The translations under genes were made by a program, and so were the position numbers. A stretch of 64,000 bases of DNA from GCA-003244245 sp963823755 (lineage in GTDB: Bacteria; Actinomycetota; Actinomycetes; Mycobacteriales; Pseudonocardiaceae): assembly GCA_963823755.1 (NCBI GenBank), contig CAWGMP010000023.1, positions 62,001 through 126,000 of the forward strand, in the 5' to 3' direction. Shown here one piece after another: positions 34,255-43,308 of the stretch. Position 1 is the stretch's first letter, and every line of letters starts with the position of its first letter. The notes below the pieces were generated by a model. It did not search any database and was not told the origin of the DNA. It saw only the letters and a program-made list of their open reading frames with translations.

Positions 34255-35904
34255 GTGACGACCGCGGCCGAGTTCACCGGCGGAGCCATTCCCCCAGCCC
34301 AGCCGGTGAAGGCCCACCGGGTCACCGATCGCACCGCGCCGGGGAAGTTCCTGCGAAGTGTATGGCGAACCCACTTCTACTCCGCGATCTTCGCCGCGCC
34401 GATCCTGATCGTGATGGCGTTGTCGGGCCTTGTCATCATGTACACCGAGCCGATCTCGGGTCTGCTCCACTCGGGCACCACCCGGGTTTCGGCACAGGGT
34501 CGGGCGCCGGTGAGTTTGCCGGCCCAGCAGGCGGCGGCCGATAGGGTCGTCCCGAAAGGCGCCACCCTGTTCCGGGTGGTCACCCCGAAGGAACCCGATC
34601 GGGTCAGCGAGTTCTACTACACGGTTGGGCCGGCGGGGGTGCCCTACTTCGAGTTGCCCGACAAGGACGTTACGTATGTGTACGTCGATCCGTACGTGGC
34701 GGGGGTGAAGGCCACCGGGCACCCGGGGGACGACATCGTCGGGCTGGCGAACCGGCTGCATGGCTTTCTGAACAACGACTCGCTGAAGGTTCCCCTCCCG
34801 TCGATCTCGCACCTGGTCGCGCCATCAGACAACCCTGACCGCTTCGTCCATGTCGAGGTCGGTGACCTGGTCATCGAGATCGCGATGGGCTGGGCGCTGG
34901 TTCTGGCCGGCAGCGGGCTCTACCTCTGGTGGCCACGCAAGAGTCAGAAGGGCAAGACACTGCTCGTTTCCCGGCTGTGTAAGAAGGGCCGGCTCAAGTG
35001 GCGCGACGTGCACGCCGCCAGCGGGATCGTCGGCATGACAATGCTGATCATCTTCATCACGACTGGTATGCCCTGGTCAACATACTGGGGCAAGGCATGG
35101 AGCGCGGTGGGCAACAAAGTGACACCGGCGAACTCCATCGATGCGTCCTCGACGCTGGCTAAGGCTGGTGACCTCGACCGATTTGGCCACCATATCTCCT
35201 GGGCCACGCTGGAAGACGAAGTCCCGGCGTCGCAGCCGTCCGAGCACCTGCACGAAGGCGGTACCCACGGCGGTGGCCAAGCACCTGCCATCACGACGGT
35301 CAGCGCCGGGCTCCCGGCCCGGCTCTCACTTGGTGACGTCGACTGGGCCGCGAAGTCGGAGGGCCTCAAACCCGGCTACACCATCGTGTTGCCCATCGAC
35401 ACGACCGACGACAAGGGAAAGACGATTTACGGTAGTTACCAGTTGTCCAACGCCTGGCCCGACCGGTTGTCCGCCGAGCAGACCGTGTACCTGGACCAGT
35501 TCACCGGCAAGAAGCTGGCACAAAGCGACACCGCATCATTCGGCAAAATCGGCCAGGTGACCGAGCTCGGCGTCCTGACTCACATGGGCACCCAGTTCGG
35601 GGTACTCGACCGCATCGTGATGACGACCGGAGTCGTGCTGCTGCTGACGAGCATCGGCACCTCAGCGGTGATGTGGTGGATCCGGCGGCCCAGCGGCCGT
35701 GCGGGCCTACCCAAGCGCCCGATGAATCCCCGGCTGCCCACGGCGATGGTCGTGATCGGCCTAGTGGTCGCCGTGGTCTATCCACTGTGGGGGGTCTCGG
35801 CGCTCACCGTCGTCCTGCTAGACCGCTTCGTGATCCGCCGGGCCCGCCGGTTGCGCAGCACCTTCGGTCTGCCGCCAAGGCACGAGACGCCTGGCCCGGC
35901 CTGA
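34255..35904 (+). CDS. PepSY-associated transmembrane protein
   Basis: A 549-residue inner-membrane protein of the PepSY-TM family with four hydrophobic segments: after RTHFYSAIFAAPILIVMAL, at VIEIAMGWALVLAGSGLYLW, at WRDVHAASGIVGMTMLIIF, and near the end at MTTGVVLLLTSIGTSAVMWW plus VVIGLVVAVVYPLWG. Two large extracytoplasmic loops carry the PepSY regions, one with a His-rich patch (HLHEGGTHGGG). The intramembrane histidines in RTHF and RDVH are family features and suggest heme, iron or flavin-linked reduction in iron uptake. GTG 34255 after GAGGAGG is the start; an upstream GTG at 34198 is weaker. Confidence 0.85.
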   Translation: MTTAAEFTGGAIPPAQPVKAHRVTDRTAPGKFLRSVWRTHFYSAIFAAPILIVMALSGLVIMYTEPISGLLHSGTTRVSAQGRAPVSLPAQQAAADRVVPKGATLFRVVTPKEPDRVSEFYYTVGPAGVPYFELPDKDVTYVYVDPYVAGVKATGHPGDDIVGLANRLHGFLNNDSLKVPLPSISHLVAPSDNPDRFVHVEVGDLVIEIAMGWALVLAGSGLYLWWPRKSQKGKTLLVSRLCKKGRLKWRDVHAASGIVGMTMLIIFITTGMPWSTYWGKAWSAVGNKVTPANSIDASSTLAKAGDLDRFGHHISWATLEDEVPASQPSEHLHEGGTHGGGQAPAITTVSAGLPARLSLGDVDWAAKSEGLKPGYTIVLPIDTTDDKGKTIYGSYQLSNAWPDRLSAEQTVYLDQFTGKKLAQSDTASFGKIGQVTELGVLTHMGTQFGVLDRIVMTTGVVLLLTSIGTSAVMWWIRRPSGRAGLPKRPMNPRLPTAMVVIGLVVAVVYPLWGVSALTVVLLDRFVIRRARRLRSTFGLPPRHETPGPA

Positions 35905-36415
35905 CCCTGCACGAGCAGTACAGCAGGTCCTCATTTACAGGGCGTATCGGCTAAGCGTGGCGAAAGCGCACGGCGAAGTCGGGAAAATCCTGCTCGGGAG
36001 CTGATCATGAATGAAGCCGGCATTGAAGCAGTCACCGGCGCCGGTGGTATCGACAGCAGCGAACCGGATGCCGGCAATGTCGCAGCGCTGCCCGTACCGT
36101 ATCGCAGTGGCGCTTGCGCCGCCGCGTTTAATGACCACGGTCCACAACGTCAGCGAGCGCGTCTGAGACGTCCTCAACCGTAGCGGTGCCGGTGAACGCG
36201 CAACCCTCGTCGGCCAGTGAAGCCTTCGCGCCGGCGCGCACCAAGCCGAGGAAGTGGTTGGCCAGGGCTATGGCGGTGACACCGGTGAGTAGCAGCTCCG
36301 GTGCCCACCGGGGCGCGTCGGTCCTGGCCTGATGGCCTTGCGGCCAGATGTCGTAGCAGCCAACCCACCCTGATGAGGCTGGGTTGCCCGAAGAGTCGTG
36401 CCTCTGGCGTGGTGC
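35905..36415. other. Scrap region with sugar-kinase remnants
   Basis: Apart from the PfkB fragment listed separately, the minus strand at 36180-36310 reads ELLLTGVTAIALANHFLGLV, RAGAKASLADEGCAFTGTA and VEDVSDALADVV in one frame, an evident protein remnant of unrecognised family. No start or complete gene exists. Confidence 0.4.
35935..36177 (-). pseudogene. PfkB-family sugar kinase C-terminal fragment
   Basis: TVVIKRGGASATAIRYGQ and FAAVDTTGAGDCFNAGFIH are the last strand and the catalytic signature (D-T-x-G-A-G-D, with the catalytic Asp) of ribokinase/PfkB kinases. After GFIHDQ the frame departs and the C-terminal helices are lost. The N-terminal three quarters of the kinase are absent. Confidence 0.65.
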
Positions 36416-36607
36416 TTATCGGTGTCGTCGGGGCTGGTTCCGATGTCCGACATGCCAGGCGCTGCAGTGGCGGCAATGGTAGGTGCACATCCGGTGGGGA
36501 TGCGCCCCCAGGGATATCAGGTGGCGTCGGTGGCTGGTGGCGTCACGCCGCCGTTGGTGTGCCCGCTTGCCGGTGCACGCTCGCAACTTGGTGCCACGCG
36601 AGGTCAT
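36416..36607 (-). CDS. Small Cys/His zinc-ribbon-like protein
   Basis: A 63-residue basic product containing RMCTYHCRHCSAWHVGHRN. Small proteins with a C-x2-C-x2-(A)WH-x2-GH ending are common in actinobacterial phages and integrative elements. ATG 36607 is preceded by GGAAGG. It lies immediately beside the low-GC island. Function unknown; coding status is supported only by the motif. Confidence 0.45.
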   Translation of the reverse strand: MTSRGTKLRACTGKRAHQRRRDATSHRRHLISLGAHPHRMCTYHCRHCSAWHVGHRNQPRRHR

Positions 36608-36715
36608 AGCTACCCGCCTTCCCGTAACCTGACCTTCGGCTCATCAATCAGCCGTTCAACCCTTGGGTGTCGCCCGTTAGTGATATGTTGTCGACATGAT
36701 CGGGACTGGAGTTAG

Positions 36716-36877
36716 TACCGCTACGAGCAAACCAAGCAGCTCCAAAAGAGCTGCCGCAACCAACGGCAGGTTGAAGTAAAGCAAGAGAGGCTCGGCCTCA
36801 AGATCGATGAGCACGATCTACAAGTGAAGCTCAATCGGGCCAGACAGTTCCTCAAGAAAGGCCACAAGAATAATTAA
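36716..36877 (+). pseudogene. infC: Translation initiation factor IF-3 C-domain fragment
   Basis: After an in-frame TAG (36713-36715, itself preceded by DWS) the frame reads YRYEQTKQLQKSCRNQRQ, VEVKQERLGLKIDEHDLQVK and LNRARQFLKKGHKNN, then TAA. This matches the start of the IF-3 C-terminal domain (Y-E-Q ... E-V-K ... K-I-D-E-H-D-x-x-V-K ... A-R-x-F-L-x-K-G-x-K). Everything before and after is missing. The sequence and its low-GC codon usage do not resemble an actinobacterial infC, so it derives from another organism, possibly of the Patescibacteria type. It marks the left end of the foreign segment. Confidence 0.7.
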
Positions 36878-36982
36878 GTGAGGCCCCTGGTTTTCAGAGG
36901 CCTCTATCCTTACCGGCGCAGCAGTGCCCGGATAAACCCGCAAGCCGCCTTCGGGTGGTCTTTGGGCTTGAGTTCATTTACT

Positions 36983-38188
36983 TCAAACCCTCTGTTGCAC
37001 CTTTCGGACATGCCGCGCTAAATCTGTATATGTCGAACCGCCACGTAGCTCCAACGCTTGAACAAGCGGTGTCAGCTTGCGCCGGGCCCGAATAGATTGC
37101 AGTGGCGACACCCCTTGGATGGCCTGAATAACGAGACTCGGGCCGTCAGAGGCCCCGGTACGCACATGGAGCGCAGCTAGAGCTATGGCAGCTTCCACCC
37201 CGTCACGCTTGGCGTTAGGGAGTTGTGACCACTGGCCTACCGATGAAGCTAGCAGGGTCTCAGCCTGGTCGAAGCGGCCCAACCGTTCATATGCACGACC
37301 GGATATATAGTCCATACTAGCTGAGTCAAAGGGGTCATCTTGAGGAGATTGTCGAGCTAGAGCCACTGCCGATAACGTGGCTCTAGTATCTCCAAGCTCA
37401 GCGTAAGGCTTGGCTGTCTCGAGATGCAGCCACGGGTTGTTATCACGTATCAGGGCAAGTTGGAAGGCTTTGAGTCCATCATTGTAGTGCCCTCCGTCAC
37501 ACATATGAATACCGGCGTGACGCAAGGCTGAGGTGAGATCACCCAGCTCCATAGCCTTAGCAAAATGAGTCTGGGCCGCGTCTCCTAACCCGGAGTCAAC
37601 ACAACACCACCCGGCTAAGGTATGCAGCTGCCCGATAGCTACCGTCATGTCGTCTTTTACCGTTTCGGCGGCTGAAACAGTTAGTAGCTTTAGTGACTGT
37701 TGAGCCACGCCTGTAACCATGTCGGCACAGCCGCCGTAGGTCCGGGCAAGTCTTCTGAGACGCTCTGTAAGGCTCCTCATAGCCACCACATCAGCCTTAC
37801 TGATCCTGGAAGGTAGCGGGGTCGGCTCGGAAGGTGCGGGCAGGTCCAGCAGCTCACCAAGCACGGGCGAGCCGAACAGGGCGACGCTGGCTACTCCAAA
37901 CAGGGCACGGCGCTTCACTTCCTCTGATACCTCCTCGGGCTCAGGTTCATCCCCAGTGTAAGCGAGACCCATGTGACCGCGAGGGATATCAAGACCGTTA
38001 CACACCCGAACGAGCACGTCATAGCTCTGCACCTGACGGCCCTTAATGATCTCGGACACCTCTGACTGCTTCATGTTTACAAGATCAGCTATCTGCCACT
38101 GAGGCATGCCTCCGTCACGGAGGAGGCGGAACAGGGCGCTCACGTCGCGTGAGACGCAGGCCTTGAGTATGGCTGGTGTTAGGTCCAC
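36983..38188 (-). CDS. XRE/TPR transcriptional regulator in low-GC island
   Basis: A 401-residue regulator: an HTH (LLRDGGMPQWQIADLVNMKQ, SEVSEIIKGRQVQSYDVLVR) followed by a linker with KRRALFGVASVALFGSPVLG, and a TPR-rich C-terminal half (THFAKAMELGDLTSALRHAG, ALIRDNNPWLHLETAKPYAE, AYERLGRFDQAETLLASS). The protein family is actinobacterial, yet the gene is much lower in GC than its surroundings, with frequent A/T third positions. It is intact. Such proteins sense unknown cues, sometimes peptides or metabolites, through the TPRs. ATG 38188 is a natural start. Confidence 0.85.
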   Translation of the reverse strand: MDLTPAILKACVSRDVSALFRLLRDGGMPQWQIADLVNMKQSEVSEIIKGRQVQSYDVLVRVCNGLDIPRGHMGLAYTGDEPEPEEVSEEVKRRALFGVASVALFGSPVLGELLDLPAPSEPTPLPSRISKADVVAMRSLTERLRRLARTYGGCADMVTGVAQQSLKLLTVSAAETVKDDMTVAIGQLHTLAGWCCVDSGLGDAAQTHFAKAMELGDLTSALRHAGIHMCDGGHYNDGLKAFQLALIRDNNPWLHLETAKPYAELGDTRATLSAVALARQSPQDDPFDSASMDYISGRAYERLGRFDQAETLLASSVGQWSQLPNAKRDGVEAAIALAALHVRTGASDGPSLVIQAIQGVSPLQSIRARRKLTPLVQALELRGGSTYTDLARHVRKVQQRV

Positions 38189-38277
38189 AAGGGAGATTCT
38201 ACCAGTATGGGTGTTTTTGCTTTACAAGGTCCACTCCGGGAACATGTCTTTTACTGCCCAGAGATGAAGCAGTGCTC

Positions 38278-39794
38278 ATGAATGTTACAAACAACTCCGG
38301 TGGAGGACAAACCATCGCTACCGGAATGTCAGCTGGTATAAATTTATACCTTGCACGCTTGATCTCGTCATACGTCAACTCCACGACGATCAAGAACTGC
38401 CGGGCCGAGAACAACGACCAGTACGGTATCTGTGGGCAAACAGCTTAATACGGTGGTCGAAAGTTGCTTTACATCCGGCAACGGGTTCGGCGGCATTCAA
38501 TTCTACACCACGGACGGCGGGAGCCTCAAAGACTGTATCTCCAACCTTGAGATTGGCCCAAGTTTTTCCATCCAGTCGTCACAGAATCACTCGGTCATCG
38601 GTAACAAGTCATATCGAGCTGGTGGAACAGCGACACCAACACCAACAGATGACATGCACGTCTCATTGAGTAGCGACATCAGCTTTATCGGTAACACAAT
38701 CTACGCAGCCCAAGGCAATGGGTTGTATCTTAACGGCACGACGTTCTCAACCTTTGAGGCCACAACCATTGGTCTCGGGATTACAGACCCCACCGGCCGT
38801 TGGCGATCCTTGCAAATAGCGACAACGACCTGATGCAGTTCCGTGAGCACGGTGGCGGCAACCGGTGGCATATGTCTCTTGCCAACTCCGGTGCCGACCT
38901 GAACTTCTCGGAGACAGGCGTAGCTGACCAACGCCTCTACCTCAAAGCAGGCGGTAATGTTGGTATCGGAACCAACAACCCGAGTACAAAGCTCGAAGTG
39001 AACGACACCCTCACCGCTACCACTTTCGCCGGCTCCGGTGCGAGCCTCACCAGCATCCCAGAGAGTGCGGTAACCAATCTAACAACTGACCTGACGGCTA
39101 AGGCTTCGCTTTCTATGGGCGCCGCCATGATGGATTCGACCCGCAAGCGTCCGTTCTTCTACTGTGATTTCTTGCAGAGTGCCAGTGCTGCTGCATTAGA
39201 CCCATTTGTCGGCACTGGCCCTGGCGGTGGTACGTTCTCAGCTCCAAATGCAGGGCTTGTGACGGCTCACCACCCCGGAGTGTTGAAGCTCAAATCATCC
39301 ACTACAACCAACTCCGGGTACCTCATCGGAACGAGCGTCAACGAGCTCTTCCCTGGTGAAGATGAGGTATTTGAGGCAGTATTCAACCTCACCACCCTAG
39401 CCCTCAGTACCTTTAGGTTCGGTTTCCATGACGCCACAGCTCGTCTGATACGGCTGACGAGGCCTATATCGAGATTGACTCATCCGGCGTGGCGACTGGT
39501 AAGATGGCCTCAAACTCCACGAGGAGTTCAACCGGCACGACCTCCACGCTCTCGGCTGGCACTTGGTACCGGTCAAAGATTGTAGTGGCCGCAGCTGCCG
39601 CATCGGTGACCTTCTACCTCTACAATGACTCAGGAACACAGTTATGGACTAACTCGCTGTCCACTAACATCCAAACTACCTTCGGCCGGGAAACCTCAGC
39701 GGCCGTAACATGTACGAACTCTGGCACTTCGGCCATTGATCTCATGCATATTGATCATATGGCATTCTCTTACGGTAGTGACCGGACACGTTAA
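38278..39794 (+). pseudogene. Phage tail-fibre/adhesin-like protein, frameshifted
   Basis: Pieces in three frames form one protein: a right-handed beta-helix-like part (NSTTIKNCRAENNDQYGICG, LNTVVESCFTSGNGFGGIQF, TSDISFIGNTIY-like repeats) then a tail-fibre C-terminal part with QRLYLKAGGNVGIGTNNPST, KLEVNDTLTATTFAGSGASL and finally GTTSTLSAGTWYRSKIVVAA. Frame changes lie near 38435, 38820 and 39440. The motif GNVGIGT-x-x-P-x-x-K-L is widespread in phage tail spikes and surface proteins of low-GC bacteria. The beginning is truncated at the edge of the island. Confidence 0.7.
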
Positions 39795-39836
39795 CCATTA
39801 TGCTAAAATCAAAGTAACTTAACGTAAGGGCAATTT

Positions 39837-40040
39837 ATGGCCAGAATTAAAATGAATCAGCCGGTGTTGGACTATGATCTTAATCTCATTATGGGTAATA
39901 AAAAGGATTCCAACGGTCAACCTGTGTTTGATGAGAAGCATCAGCCTGTGCTGGTCTCCGAGACATTAAGAAATTATCTGACTGTGGTATTGAATAATCC
40001 GGCTAAAGGAGAAGAAAACGTCCCTATCCCACCGCAGGTG
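39837..40040 (+). pseudogene. Phage-like small gene truncated at island edge
   Basis: A good start (ATG 39837, upstream GTAAGGG) opens MARIKMNQPVLDYDLNLIMG, VFDEKHQPVLVSETLRNYLT and VVLNNPAKGEE. It resembles the small proteins found after tail genes in prophages (N-terminal half only). Around 40035-40042 the A/T-rich sequence ends abruptly and GC-rich host sequence begins; the open frame continuing to 40496 is antisense to a host gene and not real. Confidence 0.6.
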
Positions 40041-40042
40041 TC

Positions 40043-41047
40043 TTACCGCAGCGCCATGTGCAGCCGGACCGTGGTGCCGGTGCCGATTCGGCCCGTGGGC
40101 ATCTCGACCAGGTCACAGAGCGCATTGACCAGAAGCAACCCGCGACCGTGCGGTTCGGATCGGTCTGGCGGTATCCGGCCGACCAGCCGGTCGGTCAACT
40201 GGCCGCTGTCGCTGATCTCGCAGGCCACGCCGCCGGTCTCCGGGTCCTGCCACAACGACAGGACTCCCGCACCGTGGGTGTGTGCGAGGGTATTGGTGGT
40301 CACCTCGTTGACCGCCACACATAGATCGGTCACTCGGGGTGCGCTCAGACCGGCCCGCAGCGCCCGATCCTTGACGAACTGCCGGATGCCCGGCAGCTCG
40401 TTCACTGAGCTGAAGACCAGCATGTCGCCCCACCACTCTGGCGGGTCGGGCAACGATCGCAGGCTCGCGTCGGCGACGGCGCGGGGGTCGCGGTAATCGG
40501 TGCTGACCTCTCGCAGCGCACCCTCGATCAACACCGGATGGGTCTGCCGAGCCTGCGCCAGGGCTACGTGGTCAAGCCCATGGCGATCGTACGGGCACAA
40601 AATGGTCACTTGCCGGTCCGCCAGGGCGATGTTGGTGAGGGCTTCGTGCTGCAACGCAGCGCGGTACTCCGCGGCTGAGCGCCCCGGCCAGATCGGTTCG
40701 CCGACGATGCGGACCCGACACTCCGGATGTGCCTGGACGAACGCGTAGAGCACAGCGGGGATGATCCGACCGGGGTTGCGGCCGACCTCGGCCATGTCCA
40801 CGAACCAAACCCGTTCAGCGTCCGCGCCCAGTTCGAGGCTCACGACCGATCGCAGGACGTCGAGGTGCGAACCTGGTACCGCCACCAGTGCCGGCTCGGC
40901 GCGCGCGAACCCTTCGCGCAGGAAGCGCGCGATGCCGCTGACGTACTCGTCCACGTCGCGATAGAACAGCGCCTCGTGCACCAGACCAGCGCAGTGGGGC
41001 GCCGCGGTCGTCGGGCTACCTCGTCCAGCGTCGGTGAGCAGACTCAT
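40043..41047 (-). CDS. MEDS sensory domain fused to RsbW-type anti-sigma kinase
   Basis: A 334-residue protein. Residues about 20-185 are a MEDS domain (HEALFYRDVDEYVSGIARFL, GRSAAEYRAALQHEALTNIA, VTILCPYDRHGLDHVAL); the rest is a GHKL ATPase of the HATPase_c_2 class (VTDLCVAVNEVTTNTLAHTH, GRGLLLVNALCDLVEM). MEDS modules sense small carbon compounds in methylotrophs and methanogens; actinobacteria often fuse them to anti-sigma-factor kinases regulating stress sigma factors. No sigma factor or antagonist gene lies nearby. The stop TAA is only 2-3 bases inside the island junction, so the gene is complete. Confidence 0.85.
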   Translation of the reverse strand: MSLLTDAGRGSPTTAAPHCAGLVHEALFYRDVDEYVSGIARFLREGFARAEPALVAVPGSHLDVLRSVVSLELGADAERVWFVDMAEVGRNPGRIIPAVLYAFVQAHPECRVRIVGEPIWPGRSAAEYRAALQHEALTNIALADRQVTILCPYDRHGLDHVALAQARQTHPVLIEGALREVSTDYRDPRAVADASLRSLPDPPEWWGDMLVFSSVNELPGIRQFVKDRALRAGLSAPRVTDLCVAVNEVTTNTLAHTHGAGVLSLWQDPETGGVACEISDSGQLTDRLVGRIPPDRSEPHGRGLLLVNALCDLVEMPTGRIGTGTTVRLHMALR

Positions 41048-41266
41048 CGCGCATCACCTCTTGTGCCGACATTCATCCTTGCGCGCAGAGAGTACAACTT
41101 AATGTGGCTGGAAGACACCTTTTATTCACTCAAACGTGGGTTGCATCACTGACGTGTGGTTCTGCGAGTGGCGATACGTGCGCGTTAAGTGATCGACTCG
41201 CATGGCGATCGACCGGCAGTCGAGCGTTCCGGGCGGGGTGGCCCCAACAGGAGGAACATCGAGGAC

Positions 41267-42415
41267 ATGCGCCGTCGGTTGTTCGAGGCCGAGCACGAGG
41301 CCTTCCGGGAGAGTGTTCGGGCCTTTGTCGCCAAAGAGATCACACCACACGCGCGGGCCTGGGATGTCGAGGGCATCGTGCCCCGCGAGCTGTTCACCAC
41401 GGCCGGCGCGGCCGGTTTTCTCGGGATGGCGATCCCGGAGGAACTCGGTGGCGGCGGGGTGGCGGACTTCCGGTTCAACGCGGTACTGGGTGAGGAAGTC
41501 GTGTTCGCCGGGGCCGCGGGTGCGGGGCTCGGATTGACCCTGCACAACGACATCTGCCTGCCCTACTTCCTGGACCTGGCCACCGAGGACCAGCGGCAGC
41601 GGTGGCTGCCGGGGATCGCCTCCGGGGAGTTGATCACCGCTATCGCGATGACCGAGCCGGGGATGGGATCGGACCTGGCGAGCATGGCCACCACGGCGGT
41701 GCACCATGGCGATCATTACCTGGTCAACGGATCGAAGACGTTCATCACCAACGGCATCAACGCGGATCTGATCATCACTGCGGTGAAGACCGATCCGCGG
41801 CAACGGCACCAGGGGATGAGTCTGCTCGTGGTGGAGCGTGGGATGGCGGGCTTCGAACGCGGTCGCAACCTCGCCAAACTGGGTCACCACGCCCAGGACA
41901 CCGCCGAGTTGTTCTTCCGCGACGTCCAGGTGCCGGTGATCAACCTGCTGGGTACGCAGGACTGCGGCTTCACCCATCTGGTGGAGCGGCTGCCCCAGGA
42001 GCGGCTGTCGATCGCTGTCGCGGCGGTCGCCGGGGCGCAGGCAGCGCTGGAGCTGACGGTGGCCTACGTCAACGACCGCAAGGCATTCGGTCAGTCGATC
42101 GGATCGTTCCAGAACACCAGGTTCCGGCTGGCCGAGATGGCCACCGAGATCGACATCGCACAGACCTTCACCGACCGCTGCATCGAGGCGCTCAACGACG
42201 GTGAGTTGACCGTCGCCGACGCCGCCAAAGCCAAGTGGTGGTGCACCGAGCTGCAGGGCCGGGTGGTCGACGCCTGCCTGCAACTGCACGGCGGTTACGG
42301 CTACATGCTCGAGTACCCCATCACCCGGGCCTTCGCGGACGCCCGGGTCACCCGGATCTACGGTGGTACCACCGAGATCATGAAGGAAGTCATCGCCCGA
42401 TCCCTGGGCCTCTGA
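41267..42415 (+). CDS. Acyl-CoA dehydrogenase
   Basis: A 382-residue FAD flavoprotein: AITAIAM-type flavin motif in LITAIAMTEPGMGSDLA, VNGSKTFITNGINADLII, ERLSIAVAAVAGAQAALEL, FGQSIGSFQNTRFRLAEMAT and LQLHGGYGYMLEYPITRAFA followed by IYGGTTEIMKE. The IYGGT ending, with G at the short-chain catalytic-Glu position, is typical of long-chain or isovaleryl types, where the base lies earlier (candidate in MLEYPITRA). AGGAGG precedes ATG 41267. It could serve in fatty acid or branched-chain degradation, or in glutaryl-CoA metabolism. Confidence 0.85.
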   Translation: MRRRLFEAEHEAFRESVRAFVAKEITPHARAWDVEGIVPRELFTTAGAAGFLGMAIPEELGGGGVADFRFNAVLGEEVVFAGAAGAGLGLTLHNDICLPYFLDLATEDQRQRWLPGIASGELITAIAMTEPGMGSDLASMATTAVHHGDHYLVNGSKTFITNGINADLIITAVKTDPRQRHQGMSLLVVERGMAGFERGRNLAKLGHHAQDTAELFFRDVQVPVINLLGTQDCGFTHLVERLPQERLSIAVAAVAGAQAALELTVAYVNDRKAFGQSIGSFQNTRFRLAEMATEIDIAQTFTDRCIEALNDGELTVADAAKAKWWCTELQGRVVDACLQLHGGYGYMLEYPITRAFADARVTRIYGGTTEIMKEVIARSLGL

Positions 42416-42676
42416 ACTTCTCCGCCTCCTGGCTCGAACCGTCACCGAGATGCTGTGCACGGTGCACGCCGTCTGCGAACGGTCGTATCGATCCTTATGT
42501 TCGGTGGGAACCCCGGGCTCGATACATCACTTGGAGTGAATGTGGAGCCTGGTGGTACGTACGAGGGCTGTCCCGCGATGTATTCACTGCGCACATCAAC
42601 TCCCCCAGCGAACAACCGGCGAGCACACCCACTCGCAGCGCATCGAATCCGAACCACCATGGAGAGGCGGCCCAGG

Positions 42677-43099
42677 ATGACCAGCTACAGCAGTGAGGCG
42701 GTTGCCCATGACATGTTCGCGCTGCTGCACGAGGCCGCAGCGCCCGTGGTGACCCGCTGGGTCTACTACGCTGACGATCCGTTCGCGGTAACCGTCGAGA
42801 TCCAGACCCGGGGTAATCGCTTCGTCGACTGGGTGCTTGCCCGAGAACTACTGGTGGCGGGCCTCAGCGCCCCGGCAGGGATCGGCGACGTGCGAGTGCG
42901 TCCCGCCAATATGGGCGAATGGGAGGTGACACTGGTGGAGATCTGTTCGCCCGACGGACGGGCGGTGCTGGAGGTTGATCGCGACCTGCTGCGGCAGTTC
43001 GTCCAAGCCACAATCGATGCCGTCCCGTTAGGCAGCGAGAGCGCGGTCTTCGACATCGACGCCGAGATCGAGAAGATCACCAGGAGTTGCGCGGACTGA
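42677..43099 (+). CDS. SsgA-like sporulation and cell division protein
   Basis: A 140-residue SALP: VTRWVYYADDPFAVTVEIQT, VDWVLARELLVAGLSAPAGI, GDVRVRPANMGEWEVTLVEI and DGRAVLEVDRDLLRQFVQAT. SALPs occur only in morphologically complex actinobacteria and localise FtsZ or peptidoglycan enzymes during septation and sporulation. ATG 42677 fits conservation; a further ATG 18 bases upstream is possible. Its monocistronic position between unrelated genes is usual for SALPs. Confidence 0.9.
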   Translation: MTSYSSEAVAHDMFALLHEAAAPVVTRWVYYADDPFAVTVEIQTRGNRFVDWVLARELLVAGLSAPAGIGDVRVRPANMGEWEVTLVEICSPDGRAVLEVDRDLLRQFVQATIDAVPLGSESAVFDIDAEIEKITRSCAD

Positions 43100-43308
43100 G
43101 CCGGGGACCCAGTCAATACGCTCAGTCGATGTGATGAACATTCTCTGCGAGAATGCAGATCATGTCGGCGCCCAGAAAGTATTCTCACGCGTTTGTCGCC
43201 GCCGTCACCCCGAGGACCGAACGTCGAGGCGCCTGCCGGAGCTGGCGCTTCGCGGCTCGTGAGTGGGGTTGAGTCCGGGGCAGTGGATTGCGGGCTTGAG
43301 TTGCGCCG

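Noticed and set aside
33688..34812. 374-residue minus-strand open frame across hglS and the PepSY gene
   Set aside because: It spans two well-supported plus-strand genes and an IS fragment; its residues are low-complexity Arg/Pro/Gly typical of shadow frames.
39837..40496. 219-residue phage-like product continuing past 40040
   Set aside because: After the composition switch it is antisense to the MEDS/RsbW gene; only the first 68 residues are phage-like.
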